This document shows positions 1 through 7,365 of a DNA stretch of 58,569 nt, piece by piece. The notes beneath the pieces were generated by a model. It searched no databases, was not told the DNA's origin, and saw only the letters and a program-made list of their open reading frames with translations. The first letter of the stretch is position 1; the number at the start of each line of letters is the position of its first letter. Source of the DNA: UBA7683 sp964643895 (GTDB lineage: Bacteria; Patescibacteriota; Saccharimonadia; Saccharimonadales; UBA7683); assembly GCA_964643895.1 (NCBI GenBank), contig CAZXUE010000004.1, forward strand, positions 1-58,569. The letters are read 5' to 3'. Both the position numbers and the translations under genes were made by a program.

Positions 1-89
1 CCATGGGTGCACTAGTGGTAGATATCCCAGAAAAAGCTCCCGCAGCTCCATCTGGTGGCGGCATGGACCCATCAATGATGGGGATGTAG
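1..89 (+). CDS. groEL: Chaperonin GroEL, C-terminal end (partial)
   Basis: Only the last 29 codons are present, in the frame that ends with TAG at 87-89. The readable tail contains LVVDIPEK followed by an alanine/proline linker and a glycine/methionine-rich end (GGGMDPSMMGM). This is the typical GroEL C-terminus, which hangs into the folding cavity of the 14-mer. The gene enters from the left edge, so start, length and promoter cannot be seen. A canonical rho-independent terminator follows 17 bases after the stop. The call rests on the short tail only, but the combination of VVDIPEK and a Gly/Met tail is distinctive. Confidence 0.82.
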   Translation, partial: MGALVVDIPEKAPAAPSGGGMDPSMMGM

Positions 90-105
90 TACCCCATTCC
101 ACATT

Positions 106-134
106 AAAAAGCCTTGGTTCGTCCAAGGCTTTTT
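106..134 (+). terminator. Rho-independent terminator after groEL
   Basis: A 7-bp GC-rich stem (gccttgg / ccaaggc) with a 5-base loop is flanked by AAAAA on the left and TTTTT on the right. It can work in both directions, for groEL from the left and for the minus-strand gene ending at 203. Confidence 0.9.
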
Positions 135-202
135 CAATCTCTGAGAGCAGGTAGCAGTTTATTACTGATGAAAAAGGTCGGACACGACTTAAAGGAGAAT
201 GA

Positions 203-820
203 TTACGCAGTTTGCTGGTTGGCGGTGATGTAGTTGATCTCGTTGATGATGTCCAGGAGTGCCTGGGCTTTCTCTTTTTCGCCAGGGATGCCTTGAGCAG
301 CGTCAAATGCTGGCTTGATTAGGGCTGGGTCATCTGATGCGCGGAGCATCATGAGATACTTATCAAACTTATCTGCTGGTTCGAGATCTAATTTTTCAAT
401 AAGTGGGCGGAGCTGTTCAAGTGCAGATTTCTTAACGTCATCAAGCTCTCCGTTGTCGCCCGTTCCTTCAGTTGGTGTATCCTCTGGGCTGAGGTGCGCG
501 TCGGCATCTGAGCTGAGGCCAACAGGAATGTCGTTGCCATCAAAATTAATACCCGCAACAGGGTCGGCTGGCTCAGCAGGCAGTGGTGAATTAGCTGTAT
601 CCACAGCTTCTTGGACTGGCGGCTCAGCTGGAGCATCGCTGGTGTCTGCACCATCACTTACACCGGCAGACACCACTTGAGGATCGGCGGCAATAGCGGC
701 GTCATCTGGTGCGGCACTTGGTGTGATGCCTGGCTGCATGGCACCAACGTTGTTGGCATCTTCCAGTGCTTGCACTAACGCATCGGTATTATCATCTTTT
801 TTTAGCGGATTTAAGTTCAT
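203..820 (-). CDS. Hypothetical acidic protein, 205 aa
   Basis: I do not recognise this protein. Residues about 10-125 are low-complexity and rich in Ala, Asp, Pro and Glu, so probably disordered. The last 75 residues look like a compact helical domain (LEQLRPLIEKL, then a segment ending NEINYITANQ). There is no signal peptide or membrane segment, so it is probably cytosolic. The start at 820 has a purine-rich GGTGGG stretch a few bases upstream on its strand. It is transcribed divergently from the isomerase gene at 912. Antisense ORFs at 315-680 and 388-657 are shadows. Confidence 0.7.
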   Translation of the reverse strand: MNLNPLKKDDNTDALVQALEDANNVGAMQPGITPSAAPDDAAIAADPQVVSAGVSDGADTSDAPAEPPVQEAVDTANSPLPAEPADPVAGINFDGNDIPVGLSSDADAHLSPEDTPTEGTGDNGELDDVKKSALEQLRPLIEKLDLEPADKFDKYLMMLRASDDPALIKPAFDAAQGIPGEKEKAQALLDIINEINYITANQQTA

Positions 821-911
821 GTTCCCACCCGTGATCTTAATATTTCTAGTTGTTCAAGTATAATAGTACCTGATACCATAAGTGTTTTGCAAGAGGGAGT
901 ATTTTTACAGT

Positions 912-1943
912 ATGCTGGACGATCTCAAATTAGTAGCAAAGGTGGACAAAAGCGATGCGCTTGGCTTTATTGAAAAGCAGCCTCGACAGCTGCTACACGC
1001 ATTTGGTTTGGGGGATATCAAACTGGACCGAAAAGTTACCAAGGTAGTTTTTAGCGGCATGGGAGGCAGTAGTCTGGTGGCAGAGCTGGCGCATACCTGG
1101 CCGGCATTATCGGTTCCTTTTGTTGTGGTAAAAGGGTATGAGCTGCCAGCATGGGTTGATGAGCAAACGTTGGTGATCTGCGCCAGTTATTCGGGCAATA
1201 CCGAGGAAACTTTGGCAACATTTGAGCAAGCGCAGGAGAAAGATGCGTTAGTGGTAATTTTTGCACATGGCGGGAAACTGCTTGAATATGCCACCAGCCA
1301 ACAGTTGTCGTATGCCGAGATCCCTGAGTGTACACAGCCGCGGACGGGTATTTTATACATGTATCGGGCGCTTGTGGAGCTGTTTGTCGCTGCTGGGCTT
1401 GTATCTGATACCGTACTTGCCGAGCTCGAAGCCGCTGTATCACCGCTCGAAGCCGCCGCTAAGAGCTGGGCTGCTGATGTGTCGATTAAAGATAATCCCG
1501 CAAAACAGCTGGCGCTCGAGATGGAAGGCAAAACGCCGATCATCTACGGCGGCGCACTAACGTACCCGGCTGCGTACAAGTGGAAGATTAATGTCAACGA
1601 GAACGCTAAGAACACGGCGTGGTGTAATCAGTTGCCGGAGTTTAATCACAATGAATTTATTGGCTGGAGTTCGCACCCGATAGAGAAGCCATTTGCGGTT
1701 ATTGATCTGATCTCTTCTTTCGAACATCCAAGAGTTTTAAAGCGTTTTGAAGTAAGCGATCGGCTGCTTTCCGGTAAGCGTCCCAAGGCACACAGGGTTG
1801 AGGCTGTCGGTGAATCTGTCGTGGAGCAGCTACTGTATCTGGTGTTGCTGGGTGATTTCGCTACCGCTTACTTTGGCATTCTCAACAATGTCGATCCAAG
1901 CCCAGTGGAACTGGTCGAAAAGTTTAAGAAGGAGCTGCAATAA
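912..1943 (+). CDS. Bifunctional phosphoglucose/phosphomannose isomerase (SIS domain)
   Basis: Interconverts aldose and ketose 6-phosphates (glucose-6-P or mannose-6-P with fructose-6-P) in the cytosol. The 343-residue protein has the sugar-isomerase fold: GMGGSS near residue 49, SYSGNTEET near residue 92, and the C-terminal FNHNEFIGW motif near residue 245 that supplies catalytic residues in the PGI/PMI family. I chose ATG 912 because GAGGGAG lies upstream at ribosome-binding distance; the longer GTG start at 882 would put that site inside the gene. A TATAAT box is at 859-864. The cupin gene begins 2 bases after the stop, so the two are probably one operon for hexose-phosphate supply to glycosylation. 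Confidence 0.88.
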   Translation: MLDDLKLVAKVDKSDALGFIEKQPRQLLHAFGLGDIKLDRKVTKVVFSGMGGSSLVAELAHTWPALSVPFVVVKGYELPAWVDEQTLVICASYSGNTEETLATFEQAQEKDALVVIFAHGGKLLEYATSQQLSYAEIPECTQPRTGILYMYRALVELFVAAGLVSDTVLAELEAAVSPLEAAAKSWAADVSIKDNPAKQLALEMEGKTPIIYGGALTYPAAYKWKINVNENAKNTAWCNQLPEFNHNEFIGWSSHPIEKPFAVIDLISSFEHPRVLKRFEVSDRLLSGKRPKAHRVEAVGESVVEQLLYLVLLGDFATAYFGILNNVDPSPVELVEKFKKELQ

Positions 1944-1945
1944 CC

Positions 1946-2377
1946 ATGCAAACAATACCAACTTTTGATCCTAAAGATTTCACCACAAGCTCGTATATTC
2001 GACGCATTGAAAAGCCGTGGGGTTATGAGTTACATTGGGTTCCAGAAGACGCACCGTATATGGGCAAGTTGATCCATATCAATGCAGGTGCACGGCTCTC
2101 ACTGCAGGTGCATGATGAAAAAGTGGAGAGCTGGTTCCTTGCCTCAGGTGAGGCGTCAGTTATTTGGGAGAACGAATTAGGGCAGATGGTAGAGACCAAG
2201 CTTGAAAAAGGGGTTGGTTACAGTACCAAGCTTGGCCAAAAACACCGACTAGTTGGCATAACGAATTGCGATATTGTAGAAGTATCTACCCCAGAAAAGG
2301 GTACTACCTGGCGTCTTGAAGATGATTACTCGCGTCCAAACGAAACCCCGGAGCAACGAGTAAAAGAACGAACCTAA
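1946..2377 (+). CDS. Cupin protein, mannose-6-phosphate isomerase type II-like
   Basis: A 143-residue single-domain cupin. The stretch KPWGYELHW followed by GARLSLQVHDEKVESW and LASGEA matches the cupin core found at the C-terminus of type II phosphomannose isomerase/GDP-mannose pyrophosphorylase. Here the cupin stands alone. Metal ligands are plausible but not all of the usual histidines are present: QVHDEK replaces the common QxHHxR pattern. It follows the SIS isomerase with a 2-base gap and is probably co-translated with it. Isomerase activity is inferred from the family; a binding-only role is possible. Confidence 0.8.
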   Translation: MQTIPTFDPKDFTTSSYIRRIEKPWGYELHWVPEDAPYMGKLIHINAGARLSLQVHDEKVESWFLASGEASVIWENELGQMVETKLEKGVGYSTKLGQKHRLVGITNCDIVEVSTPEKGTTWRLEDDYSRPNETPEQRVKERT

Positions 2378-2416
2378 GCAGTCATTCTGGGCCTGTTCCT
2401 GAATATCCTCCCCCTG

Positions 2417-2441
2417 TTATTCCCGCCTGCGCAGGAGTGAC
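2417..2441. repeat. Dispersed palindromic repeat, CCTGCGCAGG type
   Basis: An imperfect copy of the element seen again at 54362-54391 (TTCCCGCCTGCGC core followed by a GTGAC or ATGAC end). The centre cctgcgcagg is a perfect 10-bp palindrome. It lies in the 70-base gap between two convergent genes, where it could also act as a transcript end. Confidence 0.6.
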
Positions 2442-2447
2442 GGAAGG

Positions 2448-3662
2448 CTAATCGTGGCGGAGGGCTTCGATGGGGTCTTTGCGGGCGGCACGGATGGCGG
2501 GCCAGGTGCCGAAGATGATGCCGACCATTAAAGATACGCCAGTGGCGAGAAGGATGATCCAGAGATCCATGGCGGGTTTGACGGCGGTTTGGGTGCGAAT
2601 GATGTAACCAGCAAGCAAGCTCGTTAAAATACCAATTAGGCCGCCCGCAAGCGTGATAGCGAGCGCTTCAACCAGGAATTGCATCATAATCTGAAGTTTG
2701 GTTGCGCCAACAGCTTTTCGAACGCCGATCTCACGGGTTCGCTCTGTAACGGTTACCAGCATAATGTTCATGACGCCAATCCCGCCCACGAGCAGTGAAA
2801 TAGAGGCCACGGCGGCAGTAAAGCCGGTGAGAACCCGAAACACGTAATCGGTGGTATTAACCAACTGATCTTGGGTGGTAACGGTGAAATCCTCTTCGCC
2901 GCTGTGATTTTTCAGGAGAGCATCGTTAATTGCTTCTGCAGTGGCTTTGCTTTGATTGATATCTTTTACTTTAACGGTGATCTGTTGCAGCTGAGCGGTA
3001 TCTTGATTGAGCATTTTGCCAGTAGGGAGGGGGATCAAGACTAGGTCGTTGATTGGTCTGCCAAGATTGAAGCCCTTGGAGGCATCAAGCACGCCAATGA
3101 TGACAAAATTAGTACTGCGGATGGTCACGCTGCTGCCGATAGGGTCGTCGCTGCCAAAAAGTTCTTGAGCCACATTACTGGCAAGAATAACAGTGTTATT
3201 GTTTTCTAAATTACCCCCAAAAAATTGGCCGCTAGTGAGCTTCTGGCGGGTAAGTTCAAGGTAGTCCTCACCAACAGCCAGGACTTTAATGTTACGCTTC
3301 TTCTCACCCCTGGCGATTGAGCTATCAAGCTGCATAACACCACCGGCGGCATCAATGTTCTGTAGTTTTGAGACGCTAGTAAGGTCGGCTTCACTGAGAC
3401 GCGCGCTCGAAGTATTACTTCCGAGTATGCCGCTGAGCGAATCAAAGCCACTAATGGTTGCATTTCGGCCAGGTACAATAGTAATCAAGTCGCTTCCAAG
3501 ATCATTTATCTGTTGGTTCACTTGCCGTTTGACACCCTCGCCAAGCCCAATCACGGTGGTAACTGAGGTGACACCAATGATAATACCGAGTAAAGTCAAA
3601 AAGGTGCGAACTTTATTACTGCGAAGAGAATTAACGGCCATTCGAGCGTGTTGTTTGATCAT
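2448..3662 (-). CDS. ABC transporter permease, MacB/FtsX type
   Basis: The membrane subunit of a MacB-like exporter, 404 residues. The order is N-terminal membrane helix (RTFLTLLGIIIGVTSVTTVIG), a periplasm-type MacB core domain of about 220 residues, then three C-terminal helices with the conserved FtsX-family segment VTERTREIGVRKAVGA before the third-last helix. This topology (one plus three helices) is specific to FtsX/MacB permeases. The start ATG overlaps the TGA of the ATPase gene by 4 bases (3659-3662), so translation is coupled. Such pairs export peptides, lipoproteins or toxins, or regulate wall hydrolases; the substrate here is unknown and no membrane-fusion partner is adjacent. Confidence 0.9.
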   Translation of the reverse strand: MIKQHARMAVNSLRSNKVRTFLTLLGIIIGVTSVTTVIGLGEGVKRQVNQQINDLGSDLITIVPGRNATISGFDSLSGILGSNTSSARLSEADLTSVSKLQNIDAAGGVMQLDSSIARGEKKRNIKVLAVGEDYLELTRQKLTSGQFFGGNLENNNTVILASNVAQELFGSDDPIGSSVTIRSTNFVIIGVLDASKGFNLGRPINDLVLIPLPTGKMLNQDTAQLQQITVKVKDINQSKATAEAINDALLKNHSGEEDFTVTTQDQLVNTTDYVFRVLTGFTAAVASISLLVGGIGVMNIMLVTVTERTREIGVRKAVGATKLQIMMQFLVEALAITLAGGLIGILTSLLAGYIIRTQTAVKPAMDLWIILLATGVSLMVGIIFGTWPAIRAARKDPIEALRHD

Positions 3663-4513
3663 TTCTTGGCCCCTTTTCTGCGCGAACCTGTCTTCTTGGC
3701 TTTCTTGTTATCCCTTATCTGCTTACTGTGTGCAGCCTTCCTCCTTCTTGGCTTTCTGACTGCCAGGCTAGTTGCGGCTTTCACAATCTCTTCCGCCTCT
3801 TTCTTCTGCTCCTGTAAGTCCTTAGTGATTGAGCTACCCGTTAGCTCTTCGGTAATGCGGCCATCGAGCATTTTTATAACACGATCACCATACGCGGCAA
3901 GATCTGGATTATGCGTGACCATGACGATAGTGTTGCCGGCTTCGTGAATCTCTCTGAGGGCTGCCATGATAATTTTCGTAGCCTTGGTGTCGAGATTGCC
4001 AGTTGGCTCGTCAGCTAGCACAATACTTGGGCGATTAACCATGGCACGGGCGATGGCTGCGCGTTGCAGCTGGCCGCCGGAAAGCTGGTTTGGCAGGTAA
4101 TACTCTTTTTCTTGAATGCCAAGATATCTCAAAATTTCACTGGCGCGTTCATATCGTTTGATGGTAGCGATGCCTTTGTAGAGGAGCGGCAGACTGACGT
4201 TCTCTAAAATATTCATCCGGCCGATCAGGTTGAAGTTCTGAAAGATAAAACCAATGTGATTGCGGCGGATTTTGGCACGGCGACGTTGGCTTAGAAAAGC
4301 AACATCTCGGCCATCAAGCTTGTATTCGCCATCATCCGGCTGATCAAGCAGACCAATAATATTGAGCAGTGTGCTTTTACCAGATCCGCTTGGCCCCATG
4401 ATTACCAAAAACTCACCCTTGGGCACGCTCAAATTCACCCCTTTGAGCGCTCGAGTGGCGCCATTCCCCAGTCCAAAAACGCGGCTGATTTCGGTGAGTT
4501 CAATAACATTCAT
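3659..4513 (-). CDS. ABC transporter ATP-binding protein, MacB/LolD type
   Basis: The ATPase partner of the downstream permease, 284 residues. Walker A is GPSGSGKST at residues 40-48, followed by the Q-loop FQNFNLIGR, the signature LSGGQLQRAAIARA, Walker B IVLADEPTGNLD and the H-loop VTHNPD. I chose ATG 4513, giving the usual MNVIELTEI opening, instead of the extension to 4549 which has no support. The C-terminus is unusual: about 55 residues rich in Lys and Arg follow the ABC domain, a basic tail not needed for catalysis that may bind nucleic acid or membrane. The gene leads a two-gene operon with a 4-base overlap. Confidence 0.9.
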   Translation of the reverse strand: MNVIELTEISRVFGLGNGATRALKGVNLSVPKGEFLVIMGPSGSGKSTLLNIIGLLDQPDDGEYKLDGRDVAFLSQRRRAKIRRNHIGFIFQNFNLIGRMNILENVSLPLLYKGIATIKRYERASEILRYLGIQEKEYYLPNQLSGGQLQRAAIARAMVNRPSIVLADEPTGNLDTKATKIIMAALREIHEAGNTIVMVTHNPDLAAYGDRVIKMLDGRITEELTGSSITKDLQEQKKEAEEIVKAATSLAVRKPRRRKAAHSKQIRDNKKAKKTGSRRKGAKK

Positions 4514-4583
4514 TGCCTTTATTGTAGCGCAGTAAAAAGCATAAACCAACCATAAGCGTACCGGTTTTCATCTGTTAGTTTCG

Positions 4584-4612
4584 TTGTTCGTGAGTAGTGA
4601 ATCATGTATAGT
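4584..4612 (+). promoter_or_regulatory. Promoter of tRNA-Ser(GGA)/tyrA unit
   Basis: TTGTTC at 4584-4589 and TATAGT at 4607-4612 with a 17-base spacer. It faces the tRNA and lies in the 220-base gap between the divergent ABC transporter operon and the tRNA. Confidence 0.55.
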
Positions 4613-4620
4613 AAAACCAC

Positions 4621-4660
4621 CAAATTGAAAAACAAAGCCAAGGGCGACTTTTTCAATTTG
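4621..4660 (+). other. Perfect 12-bp hairpin in the tRNA leader
   Basis: caaattgaaaaa (4621-4632) and its exact complement tttttcaatttg (4649-4660) enclose a 16-base loop. It begins about where the transcript from the 4584 promoter would start. A smaller hairpin, aggctttagcct (4692-4703), lies between it and the tRNA. Role unknown: processing signal, attenuator or simple AT-rich repeat. Confidence 0.5.
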
Positions 4661-4733
4661 AAAGGAGGCGTATCGGAATGTGAAGGCTTTTAGGCTTTAG
4701 CCTGAAACCGAAACTTGAAGTGAACGCTGACAC

Positions 4734-4823
4734 GGAGAGGTGTCCGAGTGGCTGAAGGAGCACGCTTGGAAAGCGTGTATTGTGGCAACGCAATCGCGGG
4801 TTCGAATCCCGCTCTCTCCGCCA
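4734..4823 (+). tRNA. tRNA-Ser (anticodon GGA)
   Basis: A class II tRNA with a long variable arm. The acceptor stem ggagagg (4734-4740) pairs with tctctcc (4813-4819), followed by discriminator G and an encoded CCA (4821-4823). The anticodon loop TTGGAAA sits on an ACGC stem, giving GGA, which reads UCC and UCU. The T-arm carries GGTTCGAATCC. An antisense ORF over it (4653-4868, with RRERDSNPR) is the well-known false translation of tRNA genes. Confidence 0.95.
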
Positions 4824-4853
4824 GAAAGATAACGATATACCAAAAGGTTTCGT

Positions 4854-5597
4854 ATGAGTAAGTTTCAAATAGGTATTGTTGGTTACGGTGATTTCACAAA
4901 AGTGATGCTGGAGTACCTTGCTCCTTTCGCAGATATTCTCGTGAGCTCTCGTTCATCACAAACGGGTGCGGCTGGTTTTGGCGCTTCTTTCGCACCTGTG
5001 GAGGATGTTCTGTCGTGTCCGATAATCGTTCCCTCTATACCTGCCCAGTTCTTTGATTTGTTCTTTTCTCAGCACCGTAAACTTGTAAACCCTGAGGCAA
5101 CTGTGATAGATGTATCATCTGTCAAAGTGTTGCCGCTAAAGGCTCTCGAGCACCACCTCCCGAATACCTGTCAGATTATTGGTACGCATCCGATGTTTGG
5201 CCCTGCCAGTATTGCCAAGAACGGAGGCATCAAGGGCTTGCGTTGTGTCGTTAGCTCTGTACGTGCTTCTGATGAGGTGATTGCCGAACTTGAACAGTTT
5301 TTACAATCTAAGCTGAAGCTTCAAGTTTTACGCCGAACCCCAGAACAGCATGATAAGGAGATGGCCTACGTACAAGGGCTGAGCCATTACGTCGGGCGCT
5401 TAATGGATGTTATGGAGATACCAAATAGCGAGCTCAGTACGCTAGCCTATGACGATCTCCTTGATATGAAAAATATTCAAGGGCAAGACAGCTGGGATTT
5501 ATTTATGTCTATTATGCATGAAAACCCTTTTGCCCAAGATGTAAATGGAAAGTTCAAGGATGCTATTCGGCACCTGGACGATAAGATCAATAAGTGA
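4854..5597 (+). CDS. Prephenate dehydrogenase-like protein (TyrA family)
   Basis: Family members oxidise and decarboxylate prephenate or arogenate in tyrosine synthesis using NAD(P). In this 247-residue protein the Rossmann motif GIVGYGDF is at residues 7-14, SSVK at 88-91, and the TyrA signature GTHPMFGP at residues 110-117 with the conserved catalytic-type His112. The helical dimerisation part follows. It starts 30 bases after the tRNA with AAAAGG upstream, so tRNA and gene may share a transcript. No other aromatic amino-acid gene is in the window, so the true substrate in a reduced genome is uncertain. Length is slightly below usual single-domain TyrA. Confidence 0.8.
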   Translation: MSKFQIGIVGYGDFTKVMLEYLAPFADILVSSRSSQTGAAGFGASFAPVEDVLSCPIIVPSIPAQFFDLFFSQHRKLVNPEATVIDVSSVKVLPLKALEHHLPNTCQIIGTHPMFGPASIAKNGGIKGLRCVVSSVRASDEVIAELEQFLQSKLKLQVLRRTPEQHDKEMAYVQGLSHYVGRLMDVMEIPNSELSTLAYDDLLDMKNIQGQDSWDLFMSIMHENPFAQDVNGKFKDAIRHLDDKINK

Positions 5598-5611
5598 GTG
5601 GCCGCTAGGGC

Positions 5612-6391
5612 TTACTTTTGAATATGCTTTATCAACCTCGTGAGGAGGTTTCTTGGGATGAATTTAACTATTTGTAGAAGTGTGCGGTTGCCGCGGCCAT
5701 AGATTGCAATTGGGTCGCCGGCTTGCATGTGATACCAGCCGAACTCGGCGACTTCGCGTGCGGTTACTTTCGGGTTGGCAGTGGAATGAGTTTCGCTTAC
5801 CTGGGCGTTTTTGCTAAAATTGGTTTGAGTGGCGCCGGGGCACAGGCAGGTAACACTTACGCCGCAGCCACGCAGCTCTTCGTGAAGGGCTCTTGAAAAA
5901 CTGAGCACGTAGTTCTTGCTGGCAAAGTAAACGCTCATGAGCGGTCCAGGCAGGAAGCTGGCAACAGAGCCAAGGTTCATGATCCTGCCCGTTTTTTGCT
6001 CCATCATGGCAGGGAGCAGCAGGTGGGTGAGCTCGGTCAGGCTGCGGATGTTGAGATCAATCATAGTAAGCTGGCGTTTTACATCGCTCTGAGCAAACGT
6101 TCCGTAATCGCCAAAACCAGCATTATTGATAAGTTCATCTATGAAAATCTTACTCTTTTCACAAAATGCAAACAGCTTCTGGGCGCTGGTAGATTTGGAA
6201 AGATCAAGCGCCACTATTTCTACCTGCAGCCTGTCCTTCTGAGCCTGTCGAAGAATCTGATCCCGCAGTTCTTCAAGTTTAGACTTACTCCTTGCTACCA
6301 ATACGAGATTGCGTTTTTCACGAGCCGCAATCTTAGCAAGTTCCAGTCCAATACCACTGGTAGCACCAGTAATTAACGTAAATTTCCGCAT
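5612..6391 (-). CDS. Short-chain dehydrogenase/reductase
   Basis: A cytosolic NAD(P)-dependent oxidoreductase, 259 residues, of the classical SDR type. The cofactor motif TGATSGIG is at residues 8-15, NNAG at 89-92, and the catalytic Ser142, Tyr155 and Lys159 (YFASK) are all present. The C-terminal helices resemble the DltE/YqjQ-like subgroup acting on lipid or unknown carbonyls. Residues 46-56 (ILRQAQKDRLQ) are encoded by a copy of a dispersed intergenic repeat that has been kept in frame in a surface loop. The start is preceded 7 bases upstream by TACACT on its strand, so the mRNA is probably leaderless; the promoter mirrors that of tspO. Confidence 0.88.
   Translation of the reverse strand: MRKFTLITGATSGIGLELAKIAAREKRNLVLVARSKSKLEELRDQILRQAQKDRLQVEIVALDLSKSTSAQKLFAFCEKSKIFIDELINNAGFGDYGTFAQSDVKRQLTMIDLNIRSLTELTHLLLPAMMEQKTGRIMNLGSVASFLPGPLMSVYFASKNYVLSFSRALHEELRGCGVSVTCLCPGATQTNFSKNAQVSETHSTANPKVTAREVAEFGWYHMQAGDPIAIYGRGNRTLLQIVKFIPRNLLTRLIKHIQK
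6233..6262. repeat. Dispersed repeat copy inside the SDR gene
   Basis: This segment has the form TTCTGAGCCTGTCGAAGAAT, related to the repeat arms at 21688, 46684 and 53842 (TCCTGAGCTT-type, TCGAAGGAT-type). It is read in frame by the minus-strand SDR gene and encodes a short polar insertion, residues about 46-56. Confidence 0.6.
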
Positions 6392-6395
6392 AGTT

Positions 6396-6431
6396 TTAAG
6401 TGTAGCATGCGCACGAAACTGCTACACTTAA
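6396..6431. promoter_or_regulatory. Mirror-image divergent leaderless promoters (SDR / tspO)
   Basis: An 11-bp perfect inverted repeat, ttaagtgtagc (6396-6406) and gctacacttaa (6421-6431). Each arm holds TACACT, exactly 7 bases before the ATG of the gene on its side: plus strand TACACT 6423-6428 with ATG 6436, minus strand 6404-6399 with ATG 6391. Both transcripts would start at or next to the start codon. Confidence 0.65.
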
Positions 6432-6435
6432 GGCT

Positions 6436-6834
6436 ATGAACTATCAACAATATTACAATTCTCTCGCGAAACCATTCTTTGCACCGCCGAGTAATATTTT
6501 TGGCATTGTCTGGCCGTTTTTATATATCATTATTACAATTAGCTTTGGCTGGGTAATTTACCAAACGTTGATCAAAAAACGATGGGGCAAGCAACTGCTA
6601 ATACCGTTTGTAATCAACCTTATTTCTAACGCGCTCTACTCCTCGCTATTTTTCAATTGGCAGCGACCACTGCTAGCAACGTTCGATATTTTAGTAGTAC
6701 TTACGACAATCATATGGATCATCTGTTTGATGTGGCGCAAAGCCCGATGGGTCAGCTTTGCTCAGATTCCATATCTACTATGGGTCAGCTTTGCCACTCT
6801 TTTGCAGATATCGATTCTTGTTAAAAATTGGTAA
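6436..6834 (+). CDS. tspO: TspO/MBR family membrane protein
   Basis: A five-helix membrane protein of 132 residues, a little shorter than the usual 150-170. It has the family hallmarks: PFFAPPSNIFGIVWPFLY near residues 13-30, a tryptophan-rich middle (FNWQRP), and the last helix with PYLLWVSFATLLQ. Bacterial relatives bind porphyrins and related hydrophobic ligands and affect stress or pigment regulation; the ligand here is unknown. The start codon lies 7 bases after a TACACT -10 box, so there is no ribosome-binding site. It is divergent from the SDR gene and may be co-regulated with it. Confidence 0.88.
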   Translation: MNYQQYYNSLAKPFFAPPSNIFGIVWPFLYIIITISFGWVIYQTLIKKRWGKQLLIPFVINLISNALYSSLFFNWQRPLLATFDILVVLTTIIWIICLMWRKARWVSFAQIPYLLWVSFATLLQISILVKNW

Positions 6835-6873
6835 CTAAACTAAGCCAGGAAATACTATGTCCGAGGTATTCTT

Positions 6874-7341
6874 CTAGGCGTGGTGGTACTTTTCGCTGGC
6901 TAAGATGGTGTGGGCGCGGTAGAGTTGCTCGACTAAGATTAAACGAACTAATTGGTGAGGGAAGACAAGCGGGGAGAGCGACCAGATGAAATCAGCTCGT
7001 GTTTTGAGCTCGTCAGTTACTCCATAAGCTCCGCCAATAATAAAAACTAAGTGTTTCGTACCTTTGTTGAGGTGCTTTTGGAGCTTTTCGGCGTTTTCTG
7101 GTGAACTGAGCTGTACGCCAGTTTCATCGAGCAATATTACTTTATCTTCTGGTTTGATCTGGGCTATCAGTAGCTTTGTTTCAGCTCTTTTGATTTCTTC
7201 AGCAGACAGATTGCCGAGCTTTATCTCAACCAACCTCCATGTAGCTTGCGTGTAGTGGCCGAGCCGCTTGGTGTAATCTAAAATAGCCGCCTCAAGCTTT
7301 GGTTCGTGCTTCTTGCCTATGGCCAAAATGGTAATTCTCAT
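6874..7341 (-). CDS. rlmH: 23S rRNA (pseudouridine1915-N3)-methyltransferase RlmH
   Basis: Methylates pseudouridine 1915 in helix 69 of 23S rRNA using SAM. The 155-residue protein is the normal family length and shows the SPOUT-fold signatures: LDETGVQLSS, FIIGGAYGV and the C-terminal RLILVEQLYRAHTILASEKYHHA-type end (conserved LVEQLYRA and YHH). It acts as a homodimer on assembled ribosomes. Its ATG at 7341 lies 7 bases after a TACACT box that overlaps the -10 box of the divergent AlkD-like gene. Confidence 0.95.
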   Translation of the reverse strand: MRITILAIGKKHEPKLEAAILDYTKRLGHYTQATWRLVEIKLGNLSAEEIKRAETKLLIAQIKPEDKVILLDETGVQLSSPENAEKLQKHLNKGTKHLVFIIGGAYGVTDELKTRADFIWSLSPLVFPHQLVRLILVEQLYRAHTILASEKYHHA

Positions 7342-7348
7342 ATCTGTT

Positions 7349-7358
7349 AGTGTACACT
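7349..7358. promoter_or_regulatory. Shared palindromic -10 for divergent leaderless genes (rlmH / AlkD-like)
   Basis: AGTGTACACT is a perfect 10-bp palindrome. It reads TACACT in both directions: 7353-7358 on plus, 7354-7349 on minus. Each box ends exactly 7 bases before an ATG (7366 plus, 7341 minus). The two -10 elements overlap by two bases, so both promoters can hardly be occupied at once. Confidence 0.65.
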
Positions 7359-7365
7359 ACCAGTA

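Noticed and set aside
4653..4868. Minus-strand ORF over tRNA-Ser, with RRERDSNPR
   Set aside because: This is the standard false translation of the antisense of a tRNA; the tRNA itself is certain.
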